Source: a virus | Reading direction: 5' to 3' (one strand) | Virus record (IMG/VR): IMGVR_UViG_3300025806_000113 | Coordinates: 1-32,572 of that record | Length of the DNA stretch: 32,572 nt | Shown: in pieces, positions 26,338 to 32,562 of the stretch | How positions within the stretch are numbered: position 1 is the stretch's first letter | How the letters are laid out: each line of letters opens with the position of its first letter | Made by a program: the position numbers and the translations under genes | Notes under the pieces: model-generated | Told to the model about the DNA's origin: nothing | The model's input: the letters and a program-made list of their open reading frames with translations, nothing else | Database searches by the model: none

Positions 26338-26583
26338 CTAGAATGGGATGTCGTCATCAAAATCATCGTCAAGGCTTACAGGTGCCGCCTGGACCTGAGC
26401 TTCTTTTGGCGTTGCAGATAAACTAAAGTATTTTTGACCTGCTTTAGACTGCTTGACCCACCCAGATAAATAGCAATCAACGCCATTGACGTTAATCGTA
26501 CCTGTGTAATCAGGATGTTTTTCTGACTTCTTTTCTTTTGCTCTAAACAAAGCGCCAGAATTTGTGTTGTCGTATTCGCTCAT
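26338..26583 (-). CDS. Small ssDNA-pathway protein with SSB-like tail
   Basis: The 81-residue protein begins MSEYDNTNSGALF, a form I recall from phage proteins of unknown function, and contains KHPDYTGTINVNGVDCYLSG followed by a beta-strand. It ends DDDFDDDIPF, nearly identical to the acidic tip of bacterial SSB that recruits DNA-repair proteins. The start at 26583 is chosen because GGAG lies six bases before it; an ATG at 26595 overlapping the ERF stop would add four residues. Being next to ERF, it could bind single strands or replace host SSB contacts. The OB-fold itself is not proven. Confidence 0.7.
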   Translation of the reverse strand: MSEYDNTNSGALFRAKEKKSEKHPDYTGTINVNGVDCYLSGWVKQSKAGQKYFSLSATPKEAQVQAAPVSLDDDFDDDIPF

Positions 26584-26594
26584 TTTAATCTCCA

Positions 26595-27305
26595 TTATGC
26601 CAGTTGTTTAATTTGCTTTCTTTCTAGTGTTGAGAAAAACGCTTCTTGCGGGTATTTACTTGGTGCTACCCAAAGCGCAAGTTGATCTTCTTGAGGAATG
26701 CATGACCATGCTCCCATAGCCTCCTCGTAGTGTTTTATCTTTTCTGACCCCTCCTGAAGCCCGTTATGTATTGCCAAATGCTTTCTCATGTAATCAAGAG
26801 CCTCTCTGTTTCTATCAACCGCATCTGCACAAGCTTTTGCTTTTGTCTCATGAGAGTAGTCTTGATTAACACTCCCATCAACCGTAATGACCTCCTCCTG
26901 CGGCTTTCCCCGCATCATCGATGCCTCGCTGTCATCATCCACAGAGGGAACTCCTGCAAGGGCTGCCAAAGAGTACCTACGGGCGTAAGTAATTGCGCTG
27001 CCAGCAGCTTGCGGGTCTTGCTTGGCTAGCGGCAAATAGAACTCTTCTTCTATCCACTGGCCACTAAGGTGCATCAAGATGGTTTTAACACCGACACCAT
27101 TGCCACCTGAAGAGTTAACAGGGAATTGGGCGTATGATAAGCCATTGTTAACAAAAGGTTGTTTAATTGTTTTGATAACGCTAGTAAGGTCAGCGTAATT
27201 AGATTTAAAGAATGGGTTCTTGCTGTCTTTAACAGCACCGCCCATTTCGTTCTGCGCCCTGCTAAGTGCGGCAGCAAGTTCGTTTATATTTTCTGATTTG
27301 TTCAT
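26595..27305 (-). CDS. erf: ERF-family single-strand annealing protein
   Basis: The 236-residue protein belongs to the ERF family, which anneals complementary single strands during phage recombination and genome circularisation. It has the conserved NPFFKSNYADLTSVIKTI segment (residues 27-44), VKTILMHLSGQWIEE, and the signature AGSAITYARRYSLAALAGV (about residues 101-119). The C-terminal third is unrelated to the conserved core and probably helical. A strong AGGAGGGG precedes the ATG. The gene neighbours the SSB-tailed and NinG-like genes, giving a compact recombination cassette. Confidence 0.9.
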   Translation of the reverse strand: MNKSENINELAAALSRAQNEMGGAVKDSKNPFFKSNYADLTSVIKTIKQPFVNNGLSYAQFPVNSSGGNGVGVKTILMHLSGQWIEEEFYLPLAKQDPQAAGSAITYARRYSLAALAGVPSVDDDSEASMMRGKPQEEVITVDGSVNQDYSHETKAKACADAVDRNREALDYMRKHLAIHNGLQEGSEKIKHYEEAMGAWSCIPQEDQLALWVAPSKYPQEAFFSTLERKQIKQLA

Positions 27306-27313
27306 AGCCCCTC

Positions 27314-27508
27314 CTAGGGTTTGGTTTTTTTAACACAAGATCCGCAGTCGCCATTATCGTCAACTCCGGTTTCATCCCAAGCGTTACAGGTAACGCAAAC
27401 GCATTGTACTACACAATCCTCACAAGTAAAACCAATTTCTGTTTCTTCGCCTGGATTGTAGTCATCATCAAACAAGTCGCCACAATTGTCGCACATTGCC
27501 ACAGCCAT
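27314..27508 (-). CDS. Small multi-CxxC zinc-binding protein
   Basis: The 64-residue acidic protein contains four cysteine pairs: CDNC (6-9), CEDC (29-32), CVCVTC (36-41) and CGSC (55-58). Spaced CxxC pairs usually bind one or two zinc ions. There is no signal peptide and no DNA-binding basic patch, so a protein-binding role is more likely than DNA binding. Its start overlaps the previous stop as TAATG. Function unknown. Confidence 0.6.
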   Translation of the reverse strand: MAVAMCDNCGDLFDDDYNPGEETEIGFTCEDCVVQCVCVTCNAWDETGVDDNGDCGSCVKKTKP

Positions 27509-27756
27509 TATTCACCCCTCTCATCGCAATCAACGTAATCATCTAAAAGATCGATATCACACTGGGTTTCTTCACCACCAGCAGCAAGGCACTGCTTAAA
27601 CTGGTAGACAATTTCCCTATAACACATTTCTTTTGCACTTAACTCAGGGTAAGCGTTTTCACAATATTCCGCGTCTTGAGGCAGCAGGTCCGAAGACCAA
27701 GCGAAAGAACAAAAAGAAATTAAAGCAACACTAACATTCAATTTAACTAACCTCAT
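27508..27756 (-). CDS. Exported cysteine-rich early protein
   Basis: The 82-residue product starts with a classic short signal peptide: Arg and Lys at positions 2 and 5, a hydrophobic core, and a likely cleavage near SFAWS (about residues 19-22). The mature part is about 60 residues, strongly acidic, with five cysteines at 32, 45, 56, 66 and 77, suggesting disulphides in the periplasm. No lipobox is evident. Its position near the start of an early operon, distant from lysis genes, fits an envelope protein such as a superinfection-exclusion factor, though this is inference. Confidence 0.6.
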   Translation of the reverse strand: MRLVKLNVSVALISFCSFAWSSDLLPQDAEYCENAYPELSAKEMCYREIVYQFKQCLAAGGEETQCDIDLLDDYVDCDERGE

Positions 27757-27971
27757 ATTTTTGCTCCAGATTCTTTAATCTTGGCAAGCTTTTCTTCGTT
27801 ATTTATCCAAGCAAGGCCGCTAGTAATGTTCACAAAGCGATTAAATGTCTGCTCATTATCAAAATCGACCTGCTCAACCAAAGAAGTTAAGGCGCACTTA
27901 AAGTTCTGTAACGCCCAGGCTTCAGCGGCTTCTGCACTGTGCTCATCATGTATATCTCTTAATTTAGTCAT
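27753..27971 (-). CDS. Small hypothetical protein, first in leftward operon
   Basis: The 72-residue protein is mainly helical and begins with DIHDEHSAEAAEAWALQNF. I do not recognise it. A GGAGGG lies five or so bases before the ATG and it is the first gene after the predicted leftward promoter. It ends with an ATGA-type overlap with the exported protein. Early position suggests a host-takeover or regulatory role. Confidence 0.6.
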   Translation of the reverse strand: MTKLRDIHDEHSAEAAEAWALQNFKCALTSLVEQVDFDNEQTFNRFVNITSGLAWINNEEKLAKIKESGAKI

Positions 27972-28004
27972 AGTCCCTCCACGGGAGTTGTTTAGTGAGA
28001 CTCA

Positions 28005-28032
28005 ACTTTAACCTATATTGGCAAAATGTCAA
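28005..28032 (-). promoter_or_regulatory. Predicted leftward early promoter
   Basis: On the minus strand, a perfect TTGACA (plus 28027-28032) is followed after 16 bases by TAAAGT (plus 28005-28010). Transcription would begin near 27998, giving a short leader with GGAGGG before the first gene. The -35 box overlaps the left arm of the inverted repeat at 28030-28069. Confidence 0.6.
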
Positions 28033-28069
28033 CTGGTAAGAATTTAAAAAACTTTTTCTTTACCTGTTG
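28030..28069. promoter_or_regulatory. Candidate Cro operator, inverted repeat
   Basis: CAACTGGTAA (28030-28039) and TTACCTGTTG (28060-28069) form an inverted repeat with one mismatch in ten, separated by 20 AT-rich bases. Each arm overlaps a -35 box of the divergent promoters. A related CAACTTTAA occurs at 28003-28011. A Cro-like protein could bind here and repress both promoters. Confidence 0.5.
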
Positions 28070-28095
28070 CTTTATTTTTAAAGCTAGCTTACAGT
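28067..28095 (+). promoter_or_regulatory. Predicted rightward early promoter
   Basis: TTGCTT (28067-28072) and TACAGT (28090-28095) are 17 bases apart. Transcription would start near 28102, about 20 bases before the ATG of the Cro-like gene, with AGGAGGGG in between. The match to sigma-70 consensus is moderate. Confidence 0.5.
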
Positions 28096-28120
28096 GGCCT
28101 GACTTTATTTAGGAGGGGAT

Positions 28121-28303
28121 ATGCAACCAAACAGTTTGATTTACGATGAAATGCTTAGTTATTTTGGTTCTGTTGAAAATATAGCTAACTATTACGACAC
28201 TACTCCACAGGCCGTTTATCAATGGAGGCAATGGGTTCCGGTTCTTAGGGCTAGGGAGTTTAAATTGCTTCTTAAGTGGAGGGAGGCAGAAAGTGAGCAT
28301 TGA
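28121..28303 (+). CDS. Cro-like transcriptional regulator
   Basis: The 60-residue protein has a helix-turn-helix of the Cro type: YFGSVENIANYYDTTPQAVY followed by QWRQWVP, closely similar in layout to P22 Cro, where helix 2, a tight turn and SQWK recognise the operator. It would repress the early promoters between it and the leftward operon. No opposing CI-type repressor gene is found, so it acts in a lytic rather than a switch setting. A strong AGGAGG precedes the start. Confidence 0.8.
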   Translation: MQPNSLIYDEMLSYFGSVENIANYYDTTPQAVYQWRQWVPVLRAREFKLLLKWREAESEH

Positions 28304-28688
28304 TAAATTAGTGGAAAGGCTTGATAACTGCAAGGAAGTTAAGCCACGCAGAGGTCATCAGCAGTCATGGATTGCAAGATGCCCAGCTCATGATGACACC
28401 AAGCCTTCTTTGTATGTTGACCTTGCCCAGAATGGAAATATTTTGATTAAGTGCTGGACTGGTTGTGGTGCTAATGATGTGATTGAGTCAGTAGGTATGC
28501 ACCCAGTTGAGCTTTTCCCAGAGGACGGTTACCAGCAAAGGTCACACAGAGAAATCAAGAAAGACTCTGACTGGAGAGAAATCCATCTTTCTATAGCAAA
28601 AACAAGGAGAGAGCAGGGTAAAACCCAGACCGCTAAGGAAAAGGAAGAGGAGTTGCAGTCTTACTTAGCCCTGAGAGGCTCTGTATGA
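28293..28688 (+). CDS. Primase-like zinc-ribbon protein without catalytic domain
   Basis: The 131-residue protein matches only the zinc-binding front part of phage and plasmid primases: RCPAHDDTKPSLYVD, then KCWTGCGANDVIESVG. Cys30, His33, Cys54 and Cys58 probably hold one zinc ion. No TOPRIM or polymerase motif follows; the remainder is a charged helical tail. It may guide template recognition for a host primase. The GTG start is supported by GGAGGGAGG just upstream. It overlaps the Cro-like gene by eleven bases and the initiator gene by four. Confidence 0.75.
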   Translation: MSIDKLVERLDNCKEVKPRRGHQQSWIARCPAHDDTKPSLYVDLAQNGNILIKCWTGCGANDVIESVGMHPVELFPEDGYQQRSHREIKKDSDWREIHLSIAKTRREQGKTQTAKEKEEELQSYLALRGSV

Positions 28689-29323
28689 GCGCGAGAGCGA
28701 CTTTCTGGGCTTGGGACATACAAGTGCCTTCCTCTGAGAAGTTGGTGCTTCTGTGCCTCGCAGATTGCCATAATGCTGACACTGGTCAATGTAATCCTAG
28801 TGTTAATTATATCTCTAGGCAGACATCCTTAGAAAGAAAAACTGTTCTCAAGGCATTAAGTCTGTTGAACGATAAATCTTTGCTCTCAAGGGTAAAGGTT
28901 TCTGGCTCAAGTAACTGGTACACACTGAGTATAGGTAGTGCCAATATTGGGACAGGGGTAGTACCAAATATGGGACAGGGGGTAGTGCCAAATTTGGGAC
29001 ACAAACCTACAAGTAAACCTAAAAAGAACCTAAGCTGGACTGAAGAGGACAGAAAGGTCGCTGAAAGTATCTATGAAAAATTGCTTAATTTGAACTCAAA
29101 GCACAAGAAACCAAACATGGATTCGTGGTCAAATGAGATCAGATTAATGCGTGAAAGTGATGGTCATTCTCATGATGAGATAAATGATCTTTTTGCTTAT
29201 GCCAATAGCGATAAGTTTTGGCAGTCAAATGTTCTTAGCCCTAAAAAGTTAAGAGAGAAGTGGGATGTATTAACAATCAAAAAGGGTGATACAAGCAGTT
29301 CACCCAAATTAACTTGGATTTAA
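28685..29323 (+). CDS. Replication initiator, lambda O-like, with internal iterons
   Basis: The 212-residue protein carries a winged-helix DNA-binding domain (residues 1-83; VNYISRQTSLERKTVLKALS is the recognition region). A linker of repeated GVVPNxG units (about residues 85-106) is encoded by tandem DNA iterons. The C-terminal domain (about 115-212) is charged and helical, where O proteins bind the helicase or its loader. The layout is that of lambda O, whose origin lies inside its gene. It overlaps the upstream gene as ATGA and precedes the methyltransferase and helicase genes. The role is inferred from architecture. Confidence 0.75.
   Translation: MSARATFWAWDIQVPSSEKLVLLCLADCHNADTGQCNPSVNYISRQTSLERKTVLKALSLLNDKSLLSRVKVSGSSNWYTLSIGSANIGTGVVPNMGQGVVPNLGHKPTSKPKKNLSWTEEDRKVAESIYEKLLNLNSKHKKPNMDSWSNEIRLMRESDGHSHDEINDLFAYANSDKFWQSNVLSPKKLREKWDVLTIKKGDTSSSPKLTWI
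28934..29000 (+). repeat. Three origin-type iterons inside the initiator gene
   Basis: Three copies of about 23 bases start at 28934, 28957 and 28981. The shared core is GTRCCAAWWWTGGGAC (at 28938-28953, 28961-28976 and 28985-29000), with palindromic centres CCAATATTGG and CCAAATTTGG. Spacing of 23 and 24 bases puts them on one face of the helix. They encode the GVVPNMGQGVVPNLG peptide repeat. This is the expected position of an origin of replication. Confidence 0.75.
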
Positions 29324-29336
29324 TCGGAGGATTAAG

Positions 29337-30203
29337 ATGTGGATAATACCAAAGAATTACCAACCGTCATCAGCTTTTGTTCTGGCTACGGTGGAATCGA
29401 AAGAGGACTTGACCTTATTGGAGTCGAACATAGAGTCATCGCTTACTGTGAGATCGAAGCCTATGCAATTGCAAACTTGCTTGCGAAAATGGAAGCGGGA
29501 TTATTGGTTCCGGCACCTGTGTACACATCTCTTGCTACCTTCCCAGCGCACTTGTTTCGAGATGCAGTTGACATCATCGTTGGCGGGTATCCGTGCCAGC
29601 CGTTTAGCACGGCAGGTAAGCGAGAAGGAGAAGGAGACTCAAGACATCTTTGGCCACTTATTCGGAGACATACACAAGCAATTAGACCTTCTAGGGTCTT
29701 CTTTGAAAATGTCGAAGGCCACATCTCGCTTGGACTCTCCAGCGTCATCAGCGACTTGGAAGAAGATAGTTATAGAGCAACGTGGGGAATATTCTCAGCG
29801 AGCGAAGTTGGCGCGCCTCACCAAAGAAAACGAGTCTACATCATGGGCGACTCCGAATACAATGGATTATTTGCCGCAGAGAAGCGAGGAAGCGACTCTG
29901 AAGATGGCTACAGGGCAAAGGAAGGGCAGATCGAGGCCATCCAATCTGAGAGAGCAGGTGAACCCCAGAGCTGTAGAGATTTATCAGGAGGTCAAGAGTT
30001 GGCCGACACCAAGGGCGAGCGAGTACAAGGATTGCGGACCAGTGGGGAGCAAGAGCCAGATCCACATGGACAAAAGAAGCTACCTTTGTGCGAAAGTCAA
30101 GGAAGAATCAAAGCCGACTGGACTGCTGAACCCAGACTGGACAGAGTGGTTGATGGGGGTCCCAATCGGGTGGACAGAATTAGGCTGCTGGGGAACGGAG
30201 TAG
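29337..30203 (+). CDS. Overlapping second frame inside the methyltransferase gene
   Basis: A 288-codon frame runs without a stop over almost the whole methyltransferase gene in the +1 frame. Its ATG at 29337 is fused to the methyltransferase GTG as ATGTG, six bases after GGAGG. The second half carries motifs known to me from phage proteins tied to methyltransferase loci: SWATPNTMDYLPQRS, GRSRPSNLREQV, SWPTPRASEYKDCG and LNPDWTEWLMGVPIGWTEL. Its N-terminal third looks random, so translation may begin later or by frameshift from the enzyme frame. It could also be an unexpressed frame kept open by chance or codon bias. I rate it possible, not proven. Confidence 0.35.
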   Translation: MWIIPKNYQPSSAFVLATVESKEDLTLLESNIESSLTVRSKPMQLQTCLRKWKRDYWFRHLCTHLLLPSQRTCFEMQLTSSLAGIRASRLARQVSEKEKETQDIFGHLFGDIHKQLDLLGSSLKMSKATSRLDSPASSATWKKIVIEQRGEYSQRAKLARLTKENESTSWATPNTMDYLPQRSEEATLKMATGQRKGRSRPSNLREQVNPRAVEIYQEVKSWPTPRASEYKDCGPVGSKSQIHMDKRSYLCAKVKEESKPTGLLNPDWTEWLMGVPIGWTELGCWGTE

Positions 30204-30265
30204 TGCCGCAAACAGCAGCGAAAGCGTGGCAAGTATTAAATCGGAGGATGCATGAAGAAAATTGA
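29339..30265 (+). CDS. Cytosine-5 DNA methyltransferase
   Basis: The 308-residue enzyme would transfer a methyl group from S-adenosylmethionine to cytosine C5. Motif I is SFCSGYGGIERGL (residues 12-24), motif IV is GGYPCQPFS with catalytic Cys86, motif VI is FENV (122-125), motif VIII is QRKRVYI, and motif X is LLGNGVVPQ near the end. The region between VIII and X, normally the target-recognition domain, is short and of low-complexity composition. The start is GTG at 29339, eight bases after GGAGG, because the next ATG lies beyond motif I. Methylation of phage DNA would give protection from host restriction. Confidence 0.85.
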   Translation: MDNTKELPTVISFCSGYGGIERGLDLIGVEHRVIAYCEIEAYAIANLLAKMEAGLLVPAPVYTSLATFPAHLFRDAVDIIVGGYPCQPFSTAGKREGEGDSRHLWPLIRRHTQAIRPSRVFFENVEGHISLGLSSVISDLEEDSYRATWGIFSASEVGAPHQRKRVYIMGDSEYNGLFAAEKRGSDSEDGYRAKEGQIEAIQSERAGEPQSCRDLSGGQELADTKGERVQGLRTSGEQEPDPHGQKKLPLCESQGRIKADWTAEPRLDRVVDGGPNRVDRIRLLGNGVVPQTAAKAWQVLNRRMHEEN

Positions 30266-31148
30266 TTTGACAGACAAAGAGCTTATGAATTTTATAGGCC
30301 AGCAGGAGAGTCAAGAGGTTGGTGACTTCTCAAGCTATTCAGAGAGGGTTGCTAGTCATCTAAGGAGTGGCGCAAGGTTAATTGGGGATAAGTTACCGTG
30401 GGCTAAGACTCACGATTACGTCAGGTGTGGTGAGGGTCAATTAAGCATTTGGGCTGGCATAAACGGGCATGGCAAGTCAGAGCTTGTTACAAATGTGATG
30501 ACTCACTTCATGCTAAATGGTCGAAAGGTTTTAATAGCTAGTATGGAAATGAAACCGGAAGAGATATTGACCTCAGTGTGCAGTCAGGCAGCAGGGTGTG
30601 AGCCGTCAGTTAAGTTCAGCCAAGGTTTGTTAAATGACTTAAGTGAAACCGGATTTATTTATGAGTGCGAAGGTCGTGTAAAGAAGGAGCGGATGCTTGG
30701 CTTAGTTCATTATGCTGGCTCAGAGTTAAAGATAAACCATATGGTCATCGACAGTTTAACTATGTGCGTTAATCGTGACGACTATGAGGGTCAGGCTGAG
30801 TTCTGCAACAACTTAAGGGCTGCGGCAAAACAATGGAATATGCATATTCACCTTGTTGTTCATATGAGAAAGGGTGAGAGTGAAAGCAAGATGCCAAATA
30901 AGTATGATATTCGTGGCGCTGGAGAGATATCAGACTTAACTGATAAATTGTTTATTGTTTTTAGAAATAAGCAGCGCGAAAAGAACCAAGAGAAGTTTGG
31001 CGATCAGCCTGGGGTATGGCTTGCGCTAGAAAAGAACAGGCAAGACGGTGATGAGGCTAATTTTGGGTTATACTTTCACAAGCAAAGCAAACAATTTACT
31101 GCTTTTGAAAATAAAACTATGAATTTATTTAGAGGTAATAAGGTTTGA
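30252..31148 (+). CDS. DnaB-type replicative helicase core
   Basis: The 298-residue protein has the RecA-like motor of DnaB-family helicases: Walker A-type GINGHGKSE (about residues 69-77), MEMKPEEI, Walker B HMVIDSL, HLVVHMRKG, and IRGAGEISDLTDKLFIVFRN, which contains the arginine-rich end motif region. It lacks the N-terminal primase-binding domain and begins with a short helical segment. It would unwind DNA after loading at the iteron origin by the O-like protein. GGAGG precedes its ATG, and it overlaps the methyltransferase end by 14 bases. Confidence 0.8.
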   Translation: MKKIDLTDKELMNFIGQQESQEVGDFSSYSERVASHLRSGARLIGDKLPWAKTHDYVRCGEGQLSIWAGINGHGKSELVTNVMTHFMLNGRKVLIASMEMKPEEILTSVCSQAAGCEPSVKFSQGLLNDLSETGFIYECEGRVKKERMLGLVHYAGSELKINHMVIDSLTMCVNRDDYEGQAEFCNNLRAAAKQWNMHIHLVVHMRKGESESKMPNKYDIRGAGEISDLTDKLFIVFRNKQREKNQEKFGDQPGVWLALEKNRQDGDEANFGLYFHKQSKQFTAFENKTMNLFRGNKV

Positions 31149-31567
31149 AAAGAACAAGGGGTTTTAACCCAAAAGATAAAAAAACAAAATACATTGCAAT
31201 AATGATTCACAATATTGTTCAAAGGTTATCTGTTTCTTTTGGGTTTGATACCACTTTAAATGTTTGGACTTCTCCAGAAAAACAACTAATGCTGTCAGTT
31301 ATTCACACTGCATTAATTGATAAGTTTAATTTTAGACACGCATATTTAGCTGCTGGTTCTATAGAAGACAAGAAGCTGGTGTTAAATGCTAAAAATTATT
31401 TTAATGGTGTTATCTGGCACAGTGAGATTTGTGGAGTTGATTCAGATTATATTAGGCGAATAATCAAAGAAGAATTTAAAAACATGGTAGACTCTGTTGA
31501 AGAGGGCTTTAGAAAAGAAGAGGTGAGGGTTTTAGAAGATGACACCGGAACAGAAAAAGAAAGTTAG
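31145..31567 (+). CDS. Conserved small phage protein (nin-type region)
   Basis: The 140-residue protein has a helical pattern ending with NYFNGVIWHSEICGVDSDYIR, which I recall from uncharacterised phage proteins located near replication genes. The N-terminus is basic. The start is a TTG overlapping the helicase stop as TTGA, with AAGG upstream; an ATG at residue 20 is an alternative start. Function unknown. Confidence 0.6.
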   Translation: MKRTRGFNPKDKKTKYIAIMIHNIVQRLSVSFGFDTTLNVWTSPEKQLMLSVIHTALIDKFNFRHAYLAAGSIEDKKLVLNAKNYFNGVIWHSEICGVDSDYIRRIIKEEFKNMVDSVEEGFRKEEVRVLEDDTGTEKES

Positions 31568-31760
31568 TTATATGTACGTTAATTCAAATATTCCTATGGA
31601 AGAGATAGCTAGGGCGCTAAAAGTAAAAACCAATGTTGTTGTTGCATATTTAAAAAGACAAAACATTAGATCATTACCGCCTAGTGATGAGGAGTTGGCT
31701 TGCAATGAGCCAACAGAAGGTTTTTTAAGTTATTTGAGGGAAATCGGCTATGAAGTTTAA
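31539..31760 (+). CDS. Small helix-turn-helix protein
   Basis: The 73-residue protein starts with KKKVSYMYVNSNIPMEEIAR followed by ALKVKTNVVVAYLKR, a clear helix-turn-helix of the sigma-factor or Trp-repressor type, then an acidic tail. It could act as a small regulator of late genes or bind a partner. It overlaps both neighbours, so it is coupled in the rightward operon. No family was recognised by name. Confidence 0.6.
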   Translation: MTPEQKKKVSYMYVNSNIPMEEIARALKVKTNVVVAYLKRQNIRSLPPSDEELACNEPTEGFLSYLREIGYEV

Positions 31761-32178
31761 AGTAAACCATAAGAGTGAGCTTGTGCCTAGAATAGTAAAT
31801 TCAAGGATTCCTGATTCAAAAAACGGCTACATAGTCACAATAGAGGTCGCAGATAGCCCAAAACGGCCTAAAACCGACTCTCAGAGAGCTTCTTTGCACC
31901 TATGGTGTAGGGAGCTAGCGGGTCAATTAAACGACTCAGGATGTGACCAGATTGCCGTTTTTAAGCTAATTAAGGAGGGTGTTGAGGTTCCGTGGAATGA
32001 GTCAACAGTTAAGGAAAATATTTGGAAACCTTTCCAGGCTGCTATGGTTAAGAAGAAATTCAACAGCACTGAAGAACTTGACAGTGATGAGCCATCAAAA
32101 ATATATGATGTCATAAATCGCTGGCTATCTGGTCATGGAATGCCTTGCCCAGAGTGGCCGAGCAGGTGGAACAAATGA
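31750..32178 (+). CDS. NinB-like or conserved phage recombination-associated protein
   Basis: The 142-residue protein resembles a frequent phage family near NinB of lambda in layout: an N-terminal beta-strand with YIVTIEVADSPKRP, the pattern KTDSQRASLHLWCRELA, then VPWNESTVKENIWKPFQAAM and a closing NRWLSGHGMPCPEWPSRW. NinB binds single-stranded DNA and assists recombination. The match is partial, and a related family of unknown role is equally possible. It ends with an ATGA overlap. Confidence 0.55.
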   Translation: MKFKVNHKSELVPRIVNSRIPDSKNGYIVTIEVADSPKRPKTDSQRASLHLWCRELAGQLNDSGCDQIAVFKLIKEGVEVPWNESTVKENIWKPFQAAMVKKKFNSTEELDSDEPSKIYDVINRWLSGHGMPCPEWPSRWNK

Positions 32179-32426
32179 AAACTAGAATCCATGTTAATCA
32201 GCACGTTATAAGGCGTAATGCTAAGGCAACTGACGGTGTGGTTGAACCGCCCCTAACTGTTAAGACTTACAAGGATAACACCAAGTGCTTCGCTGCCAAG
32301 ATACATGGCGAGAGTACCGTAGTGTATAGCCCTGATAAGCCTTTAAGTTGTGGGGCTAGGGTGTGGATTGAAACTGATGCTGAAGTAACAACGGGAGATA
32401 AAAATGGCCACAGAATTAAAAGTTAG
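32175..32426 (+). CDS. Conserved small phage protein (PDKPLSCGARVWIET type)
   Basis: The 83-residue protein has RIHVNQHVIRRN near the start and VVYSPDKPLSCGARVWIET at about residues 49-67, a signature I recall from widespread phage proteins of unknown function. The fold looks beta-rich. The ATG at 32175 overlaps the previous stop as ATGA; the frame is open 30 bases further upstream but lacks a good start. It is followed by another short gene. Confidence 0.65.
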   Translation: MKTRIHVNQHVIRRNAKATDGVVEPPLTVKTYKDNTKCFAAKIHGESTVVYSPDKPLSCGARVWIETDAEVTTGDKNGHRIKS

Positions 32427-32562
32427 GCACTTATCAAATGACACCTATCAGGTGGTTGAACTCGATGAGTGTGGTTATGAAACCGTTTATTTCCAAGGCT
32501 CTATCGCTGATTGTGAAGCGTATGTGAGACTTAACGACAGCGGGAGAATTTATGGAACTTAA
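32404..32562 (+). CDS. Short hypothetical protein at window end
   Basis: The 52-residue product begins MATELKVRHLSNDTYQVVEL and has a central aromatic, beta-like stretch. A GGGAG lies seven bases before its ATG, and it overlaps the preceding gene by 23 bases. No family was recognised, but the ribosome-binding site and operon position support a real gene. Confidence 0.6.
   Translation: MATELKVRHLSNDTYQVVELDECGYETVYFQGSIADCEAYVRLNDSGRIYGT

Noticed and set aside
28934-29000. Repeats as a CRISPR array
   Set aside because: Only three units of about 23 bases with almost no spacer between them; they are better explained as initiator iterons.
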